DNA from: Lachnospiraceae bacterium
GTDB taxonomy: Bacteria > Bacillota > Clostridia > Lachnospirales > Lachnospiraceae
Length of the DNA stretch: 62,588 nucleotides
Reading direction: 5' to 3'
NCBI GenBank assembly: GCA_021153185.1
Contig: JAGKTY010000011.1
Location: 1-62,588 of the forward strand
The notes below the pieces were generated by a model. The model did no database searches, was not told where the DNA came from, and saw nothing but the letters and a program-made list of their open reading frames with translations. Of the stretch, positions 33,824-42,313 are shown piece by piece. Position numbers and translations under genes: made by a program. How positions within the stretch are numbered: the stretch's first letter is position 1; each line of letters starts with the position of its first letter.

Positions 33824-34255
33824 CTACTCCTCAATTAGGTCAATTCTTCTCTGGTGACGCTCCTGCCCGGAAAACGCTGTGTCAAAAAAGGTATCTACAA
33901 TTTCTCTTGCAAGATTCGGTCCGACAATTCCTGCGCCCATTGCAAGCACATTTGCATCATTATGAAGCCTCGTGAGCTTCGCTGTCGTAGTATCTGCACA
34001 TAGCGCGCAACGGATTCCTTTGACTTTGTTTGCCGTAATGGAAATACCGATTCCCGTTGTACAAATAACAACACCCTTTTCGCAGCTTCCGTCAGCGACT
34101 GCCTTTGCAACCGCACGTCCAAAAACCGGATAATCACAGGAAGATTGGTCATGACATCCCATATCTTTCACCGTATATCCTTTTTCCTCTAACTGCTTTT
34201 TGACAAGTTCCTTTAATTCAAATCCGCCATGATCGCTACCGATTGCAACTGTCAT
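33824..34255 (-). CDS. rpiB: Ribose-5-phosphate isomerase B
   Basis: Interconverts ribose 5-phosphate and ribulose 5-phosphate. 143 aa, beginning VAIGSDHGGFELK (substrate Asp and His), with the active Cys and Thr in GVVICTTGIGISI. ATG 34255 has GAGGA upstream; the longer frame has no signal. It lies between sua5 and comEB. Members acting on allose or galactose phosphates exist, but the context favours RpiB. Confidence 0.93.
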   Translation of the reverse strand: MTVAIGSDHGGFELKELVKKQLEEKGYTVKDMGCHDQSSCDYPVFGRAVAKAVADGSCEKGVVICTTGIGISITANKVKGIRCALCADTTTAKLTRLHNDANVLAMGAGIVGPNLAREIVDTFFDTAFSGQERHQRRIDLIEE

Positions 34256-34283
34256 TTGTATGTCCTCCTGTTTATAAAGTGTT

Positions 34284-35339
34284 TTATACCTCAATCATCC
34301 GATGGCCTGCTGCCTTGAGCAGTCTGTTCATGATTGCTTGTCCGATACCGCTGGTGTCAAACGACTCCGAATAAATATATTCCGTCCCATCACTGTCAAA
34401 CGCTCTGAGCACATCGTATAAATTGTGTGCAATTTCTTCTTCGTTATCCTTATCGCCAATGTCTTTGTGATTACATGCCTCATAGCGCGACATCATCTGC
34501 GAGGTACCCATCACGCCCACGCTCCTGCCTTCGGCCTTTTTTTGCACAATCTGCCGGTTGATATACGAAATCACGTTCTCACTCTCACCGGATACAATGG
34601 TAAGCTCCCCCTTCGGGGCGTAGTGACGATACATCATCCCCGGTGCTTTCGGTCTGACACCTTCTGCCTTGTGCATCATTGTCGTATCCATGGAAACTTC
34701 TCCAAGCACCTCCACAAGCATTTCATACGTGACATAGCCCGGCCGAAGCAGCATCGGCACTTCACCCGTCATATCAACAATGGTCGATTCCAATCCGATG
34801 CCGACGCTTCCGCTATCTAAGAGTGCATCAATCCTGCCGTTTAAATCTTCATATACGTGTTCCCCAATGGTTGGACTTGGACGTCCCGACGTATTGGCAC
34901 TTGGTGCCGCCACATATCCGCCTGCTGCCTTGATGAAAGCAAGTGCCACAGGGTGATTGGGAAAACGGACAGCTACCGTATCAAGTCCGCCTGTTGTCTC
35001 ATATGGAACCGCTTCACTTTTTTGAAAAATCATCGTGAGCGGTCCCGGCCAAAACTTCTTAGCAAGCATGCTTGCCTTTGGCGGAATCTCCTTTACGATA
35101 CGCCCGAGCGCATCCATCTGACAAATGTGAACAATGAGTGGATTATCACTCGGTCTTCCTTTTGCCGCATAAATTTTTTTGGAGGACTCAGCCGAAAGCG
35201 CATCTCCTCCGAGTCCGTATACCGTCTCTGTCGGAAATCCAACCAGTCCTCCGTTTTTGACGATTTCACCCGCTTGTAATATTTCCTGCTGCGCCTCATA
35301 AATCTCGTCCGGATTTATTTTCATCCACAATGTTTCCAT
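34284..35339 (-). CDS. sua5: L-threonylcarbamoyladenylate synthase
   Basis: Makes threonylcarbamoyl-AMP for the t6A37 modification of ANN-decoding tRNAs. About 351 aa, the long Sua5 form. A YrdC domain (GGLVGFPTETVYGLGGDA, the KGRPSDNPL loop, SANTSGRPSP) is joined by a linker with PGMMYRHYAP to the C-terminal Sua5 domain. Its start overlaps the end of cwlD by 44 bases. ATG 35339 and ATG 35324 are both possible, as neither has a strong SD. Confidence 0.93.
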   Translation of the reverse strand: METLWMKINPDEIYEAQQEILQAGEIVKNGGLVGFPTETVYGLGGDALSAESSKKIYAAKGRPSDNPLIVHICQMDALGRIVKEIPPKASMLAKKFWPGPLTMIFQKSEAVPYETTGGLDTVAVRFPNHPVALAFIKAAGGYVAAPSANTSGRPSPTIGEHVYEDLNGRIDALLDSGSVGIGLESTIVDMTGEVPMLLRPGYVTYEMLVEVLGEVSMDTTMMHKAEGVRPKAPGMMYRHYAPKGELTIVSGESENVISYINRQIVQKKAEGRSVGVMGTSQMMSRYEACNHKDIGDKDNEEEIAHNLYDVLRAFDSDGTEYIYSESFDTSGIGQAIMNRLLKAAGHRMIEV

Positions 35340-36048
35340 CTTGCCCACACTCTCTTTGTGACGTACTCTCTTGTTCGTATTTCTCTATCGCGTCTGCCAG
35401 ACATGCTGCCAATTGTTTTTGATATGCATCATCATTTAGTTTGCCCGCCTCTGTCTCATTTGACAAAAACCCACACTCTACGATTACCGCTGTAATTGTT
35501 GTATTTTTGAGCAGATAGTAACTATGATCTGCTTTGCATACACGCGGTTTGGCAATGTTTAGCGTCTCGTTTAACTGCTCCTGCATCACTTCTGCCAGCG
35601 CTTTGGCTTCCTTTGAAGCTTCATGATAAAACACCTGAGGCCCGCACACACCCGCATCGGTAAAGCTGTTTTGGTGAATGCTGACCAGAAGCTGCGCATC
35701 ACTGTGGTTGACCATCCTGACGCGCTCTCTCATGTCCGCTTGTTTGCTGCCGGTTTCCTGCGTTAACCGGTCTGCCTCTCTTGTCATGATCACATCATAT
35801 CCGCGCTCCATCAGTTCGCGCCTAAGCTTTCCTGCAATCTTTAGATTGATGTCTTTTTCAAGGCTTCCGTCAATTGCGACCTTTCCCGGATCACTTCCGC
35901 CGTGTCCCGCGTCTATCACAATCGTTTCCTTATGAATCCTGACATCTGCGGCCTGCACCATTTCATAAGGTTTCACCGCATCATTAATCACAACTGCAAT
36001 AAAGGCAAACAACAACACTGCAAATACTATCATCCATCTCCTGACCAT
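35296..36048 (-). CDS. cwlD: N-acetylmuramoyl-L-alanine amidase, CwlD type
   Basis: 250 aa with an N-terminal membrane anchor. An Amidase_3 domain follows, with zinc ligands in IDAGHGGSDPG, Glu in GSLEKDIN and His in SIHQNSF, and the late catalytic Glu in IVECGFLSN. CwlD strips peptides from muramic acid so that muramic-delta-lactam forms in the spore cortex. The short single-domain form without cell-wall repeats supports CwlD over autolysins. It is second in the operon after the GH18 gene. Confidence 0.85.
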   Translation of the reverse strand: MVRRWMIVFAVLLFAFIAVVINDAVKPYEMVQAADVRIHKETIVIDAGHGGSDPGKVAIDGSLEKDINLKIAGKLRRELMERGYDVIMTREADRLTQETGSKQADMRERVRMVNHSDAQLLVSIHQNSFTDAGVCGPQVFYHEASKEAKALAEVMQEQLNETLNIAKPRVCKADHSYYLLKNTTITAVIVECGFLSNETEAGKLNDDAYQKQLAACLADAIEKYEQESTSQRECGQDGNIVDENKSGRDL

Positions 36049-36107
36049 ATTCCGCTCCGGAGGCTTTCTATATTATATGCAGCTTTTTGGAAATAAGACT
36101 ACATCAA

Positions 36108-37856
36108 TTATTCTGCTGCTTCTTCGCTCTCTGCAGGCTGCGTATCTGCCGGCTCAGTCATCGCGCCGCCCGATACATATTCCTCAATCAAATCCCAGAT
36201 ATCGCTCGTCTCAAATCCAAGCTTCCAGGCCGCAACTCCGCCAATATTGTGCGCTTTCATCACGCTGAGCTTCGTGCGGATAGACTGCGCATCCTCAAGC
36301 CACACAGAGAAATTCTTATCGTCTGTTGAGATATGTGCGACGTTCTGGCACACCTCATCATCCCACATTGCCGCAGCATCATATTTGGCGAGGAAATCTT
36401 TTGCCGCCTGCATGCCGACCGCCTCACTTGTCACTTCACCGGTCACATCCCAGATTCTCGTGTAAAACGGAACACCGTTAATGACTTTGCGCGCCGGTAC
36501 AACTGCTACCGTATCAATAATGCCCTGCTCCACATAGCTGATGGAAGCCACGCTTCCTGCTTCAGCGCAACCGGCATAATGCTCGTCATACCCCATGATA
36601 ATGACATAATCAACAATTTTACCCTGCTCTGCGCGGTTGTAATATGCATTAAAGCTTGCAGGAACATAGTTATCGACACTAAGGACAATTCCGTTTTTGC
36701 GGCAAGCAATGGAAAGCTCACGCAAAAACTGGATATAGTCTTCGCCTGCCTCCTCTTTGACATGCTCAAAATCGACATTAATTCCATCAATACCATATTG
36801 CTGCACGTAAGAGACAAGCTGTGATATCATATTCGTTCTCGCCTGTGTGTTTTTGAGCAGCATACTCGTATCAAGCTCCTGCTGCGTAAAATCATCAACA
36901 AGCGCCCAGACGTCAATTCCTCTCTCGTGCATCGCTGCCACATAGCTCTCGCTTGCAAGGGAATGAATCGTTCCGGTTTCATCCTGGACATAAAACCAGG
37001 TTGGTGAAATCGTATTGATGCCTTTTGTGTTTGCAAGCAAATCAAACACACCGTTATTGGCCGTCTCGTTTGTAACCTGATGCCAGACAAGACTGATCTG
37101 CTCATCCTTACACAGATTCGGATACTCTGCATCAACGTATGTCTGCGGAATAGAAACCTGCTCACTTACCTGCTCGCCTGTCAGCCGCTTGTTTTCGACG
37201 TAACCGATAAAGGCATCCTTAGTCTTGACCTTCGTCCATGTATCCATCGGTTCCAAAATTGTAACTTCATCACCCTTTGCAAGTTCGCAAAGAACATCAC
37301 TCTTCACACCGCCCTGGTACCGGAGGCACGTATCCTTCTTGATAGACATTTTCTCCAAGGTTGTGTCCTCTAAATAGAGCTGCATGCGATTCGGATTGTC
37401 AAACAACTCATACGCAAAATTTGCGTAATCCTTTAAAAATTCAACGGAAATATATGGCTCATCTCCAACAAGAATCGCCTCCTTGCCGTCTGCTGTCTGC
37501 GGCACCCCATCAATCGTATACGCAGAGCCGTCAAGCGGAAACGAATAAATCTGTGTCGCAGTCGTATAAAGCACAGTCTGATTGGCTGTGTCATAATAAA
37601 ACCTGTTATTCAGTCTGTTTTTTACCATCGATAAAGAGAAGTAAAGGGTTCCGTCATTCAGATATCCCTGTTCTGAAATCAACTCATTTTCCAAAACAAT
37701 TGGTACGGCCTGTTCATCAAAAATATTGAAGTATTCATTCAAATCCATTGTGTCATAAGAATAAGAAAACTTCTCAAGCACCCCTAACTTGATACCAATT
37801 ATCCCCAGAATCGCAATCAGGACCATTGCAACAATTGCCGGAATCATTTTTTTCAT
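36108..37856 (-). CDS. Membrane-anchored GH18 glycosidase, spore peptidoglycan hydrolase-like
   Basis: 582 aa. The order is an N-terminal anchor, a copper-amine-oxidase-N-like domain (about residues 50-160; FSLSMVKNRLNNRFYYD), an SH3-like module (DEVTILEPMDTWTKVKTKDAFIGYV) and a GH18 barrel. The GH18 active site DGINVDFEHV has its catalytic Glu, and the later YDEHYAG and AWKLGFE blocks also fit. Bacillus homologues (YaaH/YdhD class) are N-acetylglucosaminidases of spore cortex. The following cwlD gene supports a cortex role. AGGAGG lies eight bases before ATG 37856. The tail is Glu/Ala/Thr-rich. Confidence 0.88.
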   Translation of the reverse strand: MKKMIPAIVAMVLIAILGIIGIKLGVLEKFSYSYDTMDLNEYFNIFDEQAVPIVLENELISEQGYLNDGTLYFSLSMVKNRLNNRFYYDTANQTVLYTTATQIYSFPLDGSAYTIDGVPQTADGKEAILVGDEPYISVEFLKDYANFAYELFDNPNRMQLYLEDTTLEKMSIKKDTCLRYQGGVKSDVLCELAKGDEVTILEPMDTWTKVKTKDAFIGYVENKRLTGEQVSEQVSIPQTYVDAEYPNLCKDEQISLVWHQVTNETANNGVFDLLANTKGINTISPTWFYVQDETGTIHSLASESYVAAMHERGIDVWALVDDFTQQELDTSMLLKNTQARTNMISQLVSYVQQYGIDGINVDFEHVKEEAGEDYIQFLRELSIACRKNGIVLSVDNYVPASFNAYYNRAEQGKIVDYVIIMGYDEHYAGCAEAGSVASISYVEQGIIDTVAVVPARKVINGVPFYTRIWDVTGEVTSEAVGMQAAKDFLAKYDAAAMWDDEVCQNVAHISTDDKNFSVWLEDAQSIRTKLSVMKAHNIGGVAAWKLGFETSDIWDLIEEYVSGGAMTEPADTQPAESEEAAE

Positions 37857-37885
37857 TCGTACTTCCTCCTTTTTTTCCAAACTAC

Positions 37886-37914
37886 ATTATAACAGACAAA
37901 CGTTCGTTGTGCAA
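37886..37914 (-). promoter_or_regulatory. Promoter of the GH18-cwlD-sua5-rpiB-comEB operon
   Basis: On the minus strand TTGCAC (37909-37914) and a perfect TATAAT (37886-37891) are separated by 17 bases, 29 bases before the GH18 start. All following genes are tightly spaced or overlapping. Confidence 0.7.
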
Positions 37915-38023
37915 TCTTACACTCCCCAAACCCGCCTTGCGGCAATCACATGTATTGCATAGAGGGGCTTCTATTTTGATACATTTTCCCCGGTAAGTTT
38001 ACGCACTTTTTAATCAGTTTTGG

Positions 38024-38185
38024 CTAACCATCCACTTTGTCGTAGCGTATTTCGCACAGATAGCCCATATCGTCTACTACGTAGTCAGCCATATAGCTCT
38101 GGCTTTCGCAAAGTCGTTTTGCTTCCTCCATAGAGCACGGTTTCCCATCCACGTACAGACGAACCGTTTTTTGATCCTCATACAT
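38024..38185 (-). CDS. Small hypothetical protein, 53 aa
   Basis: A 53-aa protein starting MYEDQKTVRLYVDGKPC, with a helix (MEEAKRLCESQSY) and a beta end (ADYVVDDMGYLCEIRYDKVDG). GGGAGG lies eight bases before ATG 38185, a good site, so translation is likely. It is not membrane-bound and the family is not recognised. It is divergent from mecA across a hairpin-rich region. Confidence 0.65.
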   Translation of the reverse strand: MYEDQKTVRLYVDGKPCSMEEAKRLCESQSYMADYVVDDMGYLCEIRYDKVDG

Positions 38186-38381
38186 ATGCTCATCCTCCCT
38201 TTGTTTTGATATGTCGGATTTCGTTCCAAAAGAATGAAAAAAGTGATATATTATATTGATTTCCGGACACATATCCGAACAAATTAAGAGATGCCTCGTG
38301 ACGTGCAAGAAAATATGAATATAAATACAAAAATGAAATAAAATAAAAATTGAATTATAACGTTAATATTAGTTGTGAAAA

Positions 38382-38555
38382 TTTATCAGATTTTGATAAA
38401 AACACCAGGCACTTCGCCTGAAGACTTCCCGAAGCGGGAAAAATAATAACAGATGTAACACACTCATTTGTATTACACGATTTGAACTATAAAAACCATG
38501 CCTCCTTCCGCTCACAGATTGTCAGGAGAGCATCTCTTGCATGAAATTATAGTTC
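38382..38555 (-). ncRNA. Candidate structured RNA of five consecutive hairpins
   Basis: Hairpins in plus coordinates: 38382-38400 (TTTATCA/TGATAAA), 38406-38420 (CAGGC/GCCTG), 38426-38440 (TTCCCG/CGGGAA), 38454-38477 (TGTAACACA/TGTATTACA, one wobble) and 38484-38555. The last has a GAACTATAA/TTATAGTTC outer stem, a CATGC/GCATG middle and a CTCCT/AGGAG inner stem. Read on the minus strand, the CAGGC hairpin is followed by TGTTTTTATC, which would make a terminator and a transcript of about 150-190 bases. The mecA promoter lies outside, so this is not the mecA leader. Strand and function are inferred. Confidence 0.45.
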
Positions 38556-38624
38556 AGCTGATCATTTTATGCAATCTTTTTTGACAAAAATTCTAAAAAT
38601 TTTTTAAACTGTAGCCGTGCACTA

Positions 38625-38653
38625 TTGACTTCATAATGTATAAAGTATAATAT
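38625..38653 (+). promoter_or_regulatory. mecA promoter
   Basis: TTGACT (38625-38630) and TAATAT (38648-38653) are separated by 17 bases, 69 bases before mecA. A second possible -35 box (TTGACA, 38581-38586) lies upstream with a poorer -10. Confidence 0.65.
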
Positions 38654-38722
38654 ACTTTTACACGAAAAACTGATGTTTTGTGCACTTATGGCATATTCAA
38701 AATATTCCAAGGAAGTGATTTT

Positions 38723-39472
38723 ATGAAGATAGAAAAAGTAAATGATCATCAAATTAAATGCACACTGACAAAAGCGGATCTGGCCGACCGCGAGCTCAAA
38801 ATCAGCGAACTCGCATACGGCACGGAAAAGGCCAAAAGCCTGTTCCGCGACATGATGCAGCAGGCATCGTTTGAATTTGGTTTCGAGGCAGAAGACATTC
38901 CGCTGATGATTGAAGCAATCCCAATCAATTCAGAGTGCATCGTCCTCATCATCACAAAGGTTGAGGATCCGGAAGAGCTTGACACACGCTTTTCAAAATT
39001 TGCACCGTCCGTTATGGAAGACGAGGCCACACCGAGTGTTTCCGACACGCGTGACGAGGTGCTTGATTTATTCAAAAAAATACACGACGAGGCGCTCGAT
39101 GCGATTTCCGAAGCCAAAGCCAATGCTGAGAAATCCGAAAAGGCTGCGCCAAAACAACCTGATAAAAAAGCCGCACCGGATACAACATATATTTTCACCT
39201 TCGAGAATATGTCCGTTTTATCCAGATGTGCACACCTTACTGCGGACTGGTATGATGGGCAAAGTGCCCTTTACAAAGATCCGGCGTCCGGACAGTACAA
39301 ACTCGTTTTACGTGTCGGGGATGCATCTGCATCGACCTTCAACAAAGCATGCAACATCATGACCGAATACGGCAGCGGACATCGCTTCTCCCCTTCCGGA
39401 AAAGCATATTTCGAAGAGCATTTCGAAATGATTTGTCCTGAAAATGCTTTGCAGAATTTATCTTATATCTAA
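38723..39472 (+). CDS. mecA: Adaptor protein MecA-like
   Basis: ClpC adaptor that hands substrates to ClpCP. 249 aa. The N-terminal substrate-binding part (MKIEKVNDHQIKCTLTKADL; FEFGFEAEDIPLMIEAIP) is joined by a charged Lys/Pro/Ala linker (about residues 115-150) to the C-terminal ClpC-binding alpha/beta domain (YIFTFENMSVLSRCA...FSPSGKAYFEEHFEMI). AAGGAAG lies eight bases before ATG 38723. It has its own promoter and terminator. Targets in this organism are not known. Confidence 0.85.
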   Translation: MKIEKVNDHQIKCTLTKADLADRELKISELAYGTEKAKSLFRDMMQQASFEFGFEAEDIPLMIEAIPINSECIVLIITKVEDPEELDTRFSKFAPSVMEDEATPSVSDTRDEVLDLFKKIHDEALDAISEAKANAEKSEKAAPKQPDKKAAPDTTYIFTFENMSVLSRCAHLTADWYDGQSALYKDPASGQYKLVLRVGDASASTFNKACNIMTEYGSGHRFSPSGKAYFEEHFEMICPENALQNLSYI

Positions 39473-39503
39473 ATAGAACATCGCTTTGCGACATTTTCTA
39501 TGA
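39471..39503 (+). repeat. Mini-palindromic repeat, copy 2
   Basis: A hairpin (ATAGAA..TCGC-TTT-GCGA..TTCTAT) begins at the mecA stop. It resembles 16500-16532, which has the same position relative to another plus-strand gene. Confidence 0.4.
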
Positions 39504-39512
39504 TACCTAAAA

Positions 39513-39545
39513 GAGCCGATTTCCATTGGAAACCGGCTCCTATTA
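39513..39545. terminator. Bidirectional terminator between mecA and DUF1858
   Basis: A 12-base-arm stem (GAGCCGATTTCC with GGAAACCGGCTC, 39514-39540), with a small internal mismatch and an ATT loop. Short T-rich flanks are present on both strands. Confidence 0.85.
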
Positions 39546-39555
39546 TTTGATACAA

Positions 39556-39747
39556 TCAGCGGTTCTCGATTGCGCTCATCAGTTCATTGATGTCAATTCC
39601 GTGAACCATCGCTGCTTCTTCCAATGTCTCACCCTGTGCTGACGGACAGCCAAGACAGTGCATTCCCGCACTCATTAAAATCGGCGCAACATCAGGTGCT
39701 GCAACTAAAATTTCACCAATTGTCATATCTTTTTTAATCTCTGCCAT
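39556..39747 (-). CDS. DUF1858 small protein with CxxC motif
   Basis: A 63-aa protein with the DUF1858 pattern: MTIGEILVAAPDVAPILMSAGMHCLGCPSAQGETLEEAAMVHGID. The CLGC pair in a short helical domain is also found as the N-terminal module of RIC/ScdA-type proteins and of some hydroxylamine-type enzymes, where it may sense or handle nitric oxide or metals. GGAGG is seven bases before ATG 39747. It is divergent from pflB, so a redox link with the oxygen-sensitive radical enzyme is possible but unproven. Confidence 0.85.
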   Translation of the reverse strand: MAEIKKDMTIGEILVAAPDVAPILMSAGMHCLGCPSAQGETLEEAAMVHGIDINELMSAIENR

Positions 39748-39879
39748 GATACTTCCTCCTGCATCTGTATATTCTTTTGATAGTATACCCCTTTCGTCTG
39801 TTTTTATCAAGTTCGTTTCGAAACGGGATTTTTTTGTCATATTATCTTGTTTTGTATGAAAAAAAGTACATTGCTTTCC

Positions 39880-39909
39880 TTGACGAACGCACGCTGTGTA
39901 ACGTATAAT
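39880..39909 (+). promoter_or_regulatory. pflB promoter
   Basis: TTGACG (39880-39885) and a perfect TATAAT (39904-39909) are separated by 18 bases, with an 80-base leader before AGGAGG and the ATG. I see no clear Rex or Fnr operator. Confidence 0.7.
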
Positions 39910-39993
39910 GAAGGCACAACAAAGCATAGTCTTTATGCGTTACGAACGGTCATAAGACCGATAAAAATCATTTAAATAGGAGGCTTTAACAAA

Positions 39994-42036
39994 ATGAAAC
40001 CAGAATGGAAAGATTTTGTAGGCGGAAAATGGGAGTATGAAGTAAACGTACGTGACTTCATCCAGAAGAACTATACTCCATACGATGGAGATGATTCTTT
40101 CTTAGCAGGTCCTACACAGAACACAACAGATTTATGGAATATGGTCCTTGATCTGCAGAAACAGGAGCGTGAGGCAGGCGGTGTCCTTGATATGGATACA
40201 AAAGTGATTTCAACAATCACATCTCACGGCCCGGGATACCTTGATAAGTCAAAAGAGACAATCGTAGGTTTCCAGACAGACAAGCCTTTCAAACGTTCTA
40301 TGCAGCCTTACGGTGGTATCCGTATGGCAGAGAAAGCTTGCGCAGACAACGGATACACACTTGATCCTGAAATCAGCGAGTTCTTCTCTGTTCATCGCAA
40401 AACACACAATGCCGGATGTTTCGATGCTTACAACCCGGAGATGAGAGCATGTCGTTCAGCACACGTTATCACAGGTCTTCCGGATGCTTACGGACGTGGA
40501 CGTATCATCGGTGACTACAGACGTATCGCATTATACGGTATCGACAGATTGATCGAAGATAAGCAGGCGCAGAAAGAGTCTACAGGACGTGTTATGACAG
40601 ATGATGTTATCCGTCTTCGTGAAGAGATTTCTGAGCAGATCGTAGCACTCAAACTCATGAAAGAAATGGCTGCTTCTTACGGATGCGATATTTCTAAACC
40701 TGCTTCAAACGTACAGGAAGCTATCCAGGCAACATACTTTGGATACTTAAGTGCTGTAAAAGAGCAGAACGGTGCTGCTATGTCTCTTGGACGTACATCT
40801 ACATTCATCGATATCTACGCTGAGAGAGATCTTAAGAATGGTACATTCACAGAGGAGCAGATCCAGGAGTTCATCGATCATTTCATCATGAAATTACGTT
40901 GTGTAAAATTCGCTCGTACACCAGAATACAACCAGCTCTTTGCAGGTGATCCGGTTTGGGTTACAGAGTCAATCGGTGGTGTTGGTGTAGACGGACGTCC
41001 AATGGTAACAAAATCTTCATTCCGTTACCTCAACACACTCAACAACTTAGGTGCAGCTCCAGAGCCAAACCTTACAGTACTTTGGTCAACAAGACTTCCT
41101 GAAGCATTCAAGAAGTTCTGTGCTAAGATGTCAATTAAGACTTCTTCAATCCAGTATGAGAACGATGACCTCATGAGAGTAACACACGGTGATGACTACG
41201 GTATCGCATGTTGTGTATCTTCAATGGTTATCGGTAAACAGATGCAGTTCTTCGGAGCTAGAGCAAACCTTGCAAAATGTTTACTTTACTCTATGAACGG
41301 TGGTATCGACGAAGTTACAAAGAAACAGGTTGGACCAAAATATCAGCCAATCGCAGGTGACGGTCCTCTCAACTATGATGATGTAATGAGCAAATTCACA
41401 GACATGATGGAGTGGCTTGCTGACGTTTACGTAAATACACTTAACGTTATCCACTACATGCATGATAAATACTGCTACGAGAGAGCTCAGATGGCATTAC
41501 ATGACAGAGACGTTCTTCGTTACTTTGCAACAGGTATCGCTGGTCTTTCAGTAGTAGCTGACTCATTATCAGCAATCAAATACGCTACAGTTACACCAAT
41601 CCGTGATGAGGATGGCATCATTGTAGACTTTAAGACAGAGGGTGAGTTCCCTAAATATGGTAACGATGATGACCGTGTTGATACAATCGCACGTGATCTC
41701 GTTTCAACATTCATGAAGATGCTCAGAAGACATCACACATACAGAGATTCATTTGCAACAATGTCTGTATTAACAATTACTTCAAACGTTACTTATGGTA
41801 AAGCTACAGGTAACACACCGGACGGACGTAAGAAAGGTCAGCCTTTCGCTCCGGGTGCTAACCCAATGCACGGACGTGACACACACGGTGCTGTCGCTTC
41901 ATTATCATCAGTATCTAAGCTTCCATTCCAGTCAGCTCAGGATGGTATTTCTAATACATTTACAATCATCCCTGGCGCACTCGGAAAAGAGGATCAGGTA
42001 TTTGCAGGTGACATCGAAGTAGATTTAAGCAAATAA
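39994..42036 (+). CDS. pflB: Pyruvate formate-lyase body lacking the glycyl-radical domain
   Basis: Converts pyruvate and CoA to acetyl-CoA and formate. 680 aa versus about 760 for Escherichia coli PflB. The catalytic cysteine pair (Cys406-Cys407 in IACCVS) and the GKQMQFFGARANLAK block are intact. The protein ends soon after TFTIIPGALGKEDQV with a double TAA, exactly where the C-terminal radical domain would begin. Codon use is strongly biased to a small set, as in highly expressed genes. AGGAGG lies ten bases before the ATG. The radical Gly must come from a partner, most likely the 80-aa protein at 42314. Confidence 0.93.
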   Translation: MKPEWKDFVGGKWEYEVNVRDFIQKNYTPYDGDDSFLAGPTQNTTDLWNMVLDLQKQEREAGGVLDMDTKVISTITSHGPGYLDKSKETIVGFQTDKPFKRSMQPYGGIRMAEKACADNGYTLDPEISEFFSVHRKTHNAGCFDAYNPEMRACRSAHVITGLPDAYGRGRIIGDYRRIALYGIDRLIEDKQAQKESTGRVMTDDVIRLREEISEQIVALKLMKEMAASYGCDISKPASNVQEAIQATYFGYLSAVKEQNGAAMSLGRTSTFIDIYAERDLKNGTFTEEQIQEFIDHFIMKLRCVKFARTPEYNQLFAGDPVWVTESIGGVGVDGRPMVTKSSFRYLNTLNNLGAAPEPNLTVLWSTRLPEAFKKFCAKMSIKTSSIQYENDDLMRVTHGDDYGIACCVSSMVIGKQMQFFGARANLAKCLLYSMNGGIDEVTKKQVGPKYQPIAGDGPLNYDDVMSKFTDMMEWLADVYVNTLNVIHYMHDKYCYERAQMALHDRDVLRYFATGIAGLSVVADSLSAIKYATVTPIRDEDGIIVDFKTEGEFPKYGNDDDRVDTIARDLVSTFMKMLRRHHTYRDSFATMSVLTITSNVTYGKATGNTPDGRKKGQPFAPGANPMHGRDTHGAVASLSSVSKLPFQSAQDGISNTFTIIPGALGKEDQVFAGDIEVDLSK

Positions 42037-42045
42037 TAAACAATT

Positions 42046-42070
42046 ATCCCGGTGGCACTGCCGCCGGGAT
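42046..42070 (+). promoter_or_regulatory. Hairpin between pflB and the 67-aa gene
   Basis: A 10-bp stem (ATCCCGGTGG/CCGCCGGGAT, one G-U) has a five-base loop and no T run. It is not a terminator; an RNA-stability or processing element at the pflB 3' end is the likeliest role. Confidence 0.5.
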
Positions 42071-42090
42071 GGATTGGTGGAGGTTTCACA

Positions 42091-42294
42091 ATGAACGAAG
42101 AGCAAATGATTGAAGACTTAATTAAACAGCTTGACACCGGTATGGCAAATGGCGTCGGACATGTCAATGTTGATGTGGAAGAAGAAGCCGGCGAGGCCAA
42201 AAACGTACAGACAATGGGTTGCACCGATTGTTCACGTACGCCACTCGCATGCAGCGTACCAACGCTTCACCAAGGATTAGAAGATTATGAATAA
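42091..42294 (+). CDS. Glycyl-radical-domain paralogue with cysteine tail, no radical glycine
   Basis: A 67-aa protein; ATG 42091 follows GGAGG by eight bases. Residues 8-29 (EDLIKQLDTGMANGVGHVNVDV) align with residues 9-30 of the radical-domain protein encoded next (NNLVNLLDGYATKGGHHLNVNV). After this the two diverge. Instead of the RVSGYAV loop it has MGCTDCSRTPLAC (Cys44, Cys47, Cys54). A role as modulator, metal-binding cap or spare part of the lyase is inferred from sequence and position only. It lies between pflB and the radical-domain gene. Confidence 0.7.
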   Translation: MNEEQMIEDLIKQLDTGMANGVGHVNVDVEEEAGEAKNVQTMGCTDCSRTPLACSVPTLHQGLEDYE

Positions 42295-42313
42295 TAATAG
42301 GAGGTAAATTACC

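Larger units (their letters stand above)
38186..38722. other. Non-coding intergenic region with hairpin array
   Basis: There is no supported gene in these 537 bases. The part nearest the 53-aa gene is plain AT-rich sequence. Five hairpins follow between 38382 and 38555 (listed separately), then the mecA promoter. No T-box, purine, SAM or cobalamin riboswitch motif was recognised. Confidence 0.8.

Noticed and set aside
38484..38555. Small SRP RNA, because the minus strand reads GCGGAAGGAGG in a long hairpin
   Set aside because: The SRP tetraloop needs a CC-GGAA-GG stem with its conserved asymmetric loops; here the GGAA is not closed by such a stem.
38400..38700. T-box or known riboswitch upstream of mecA
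   Set aside because: No T-box core or other aptamer signature was seen, and the mecA promoter lies downstream of the hairpins.
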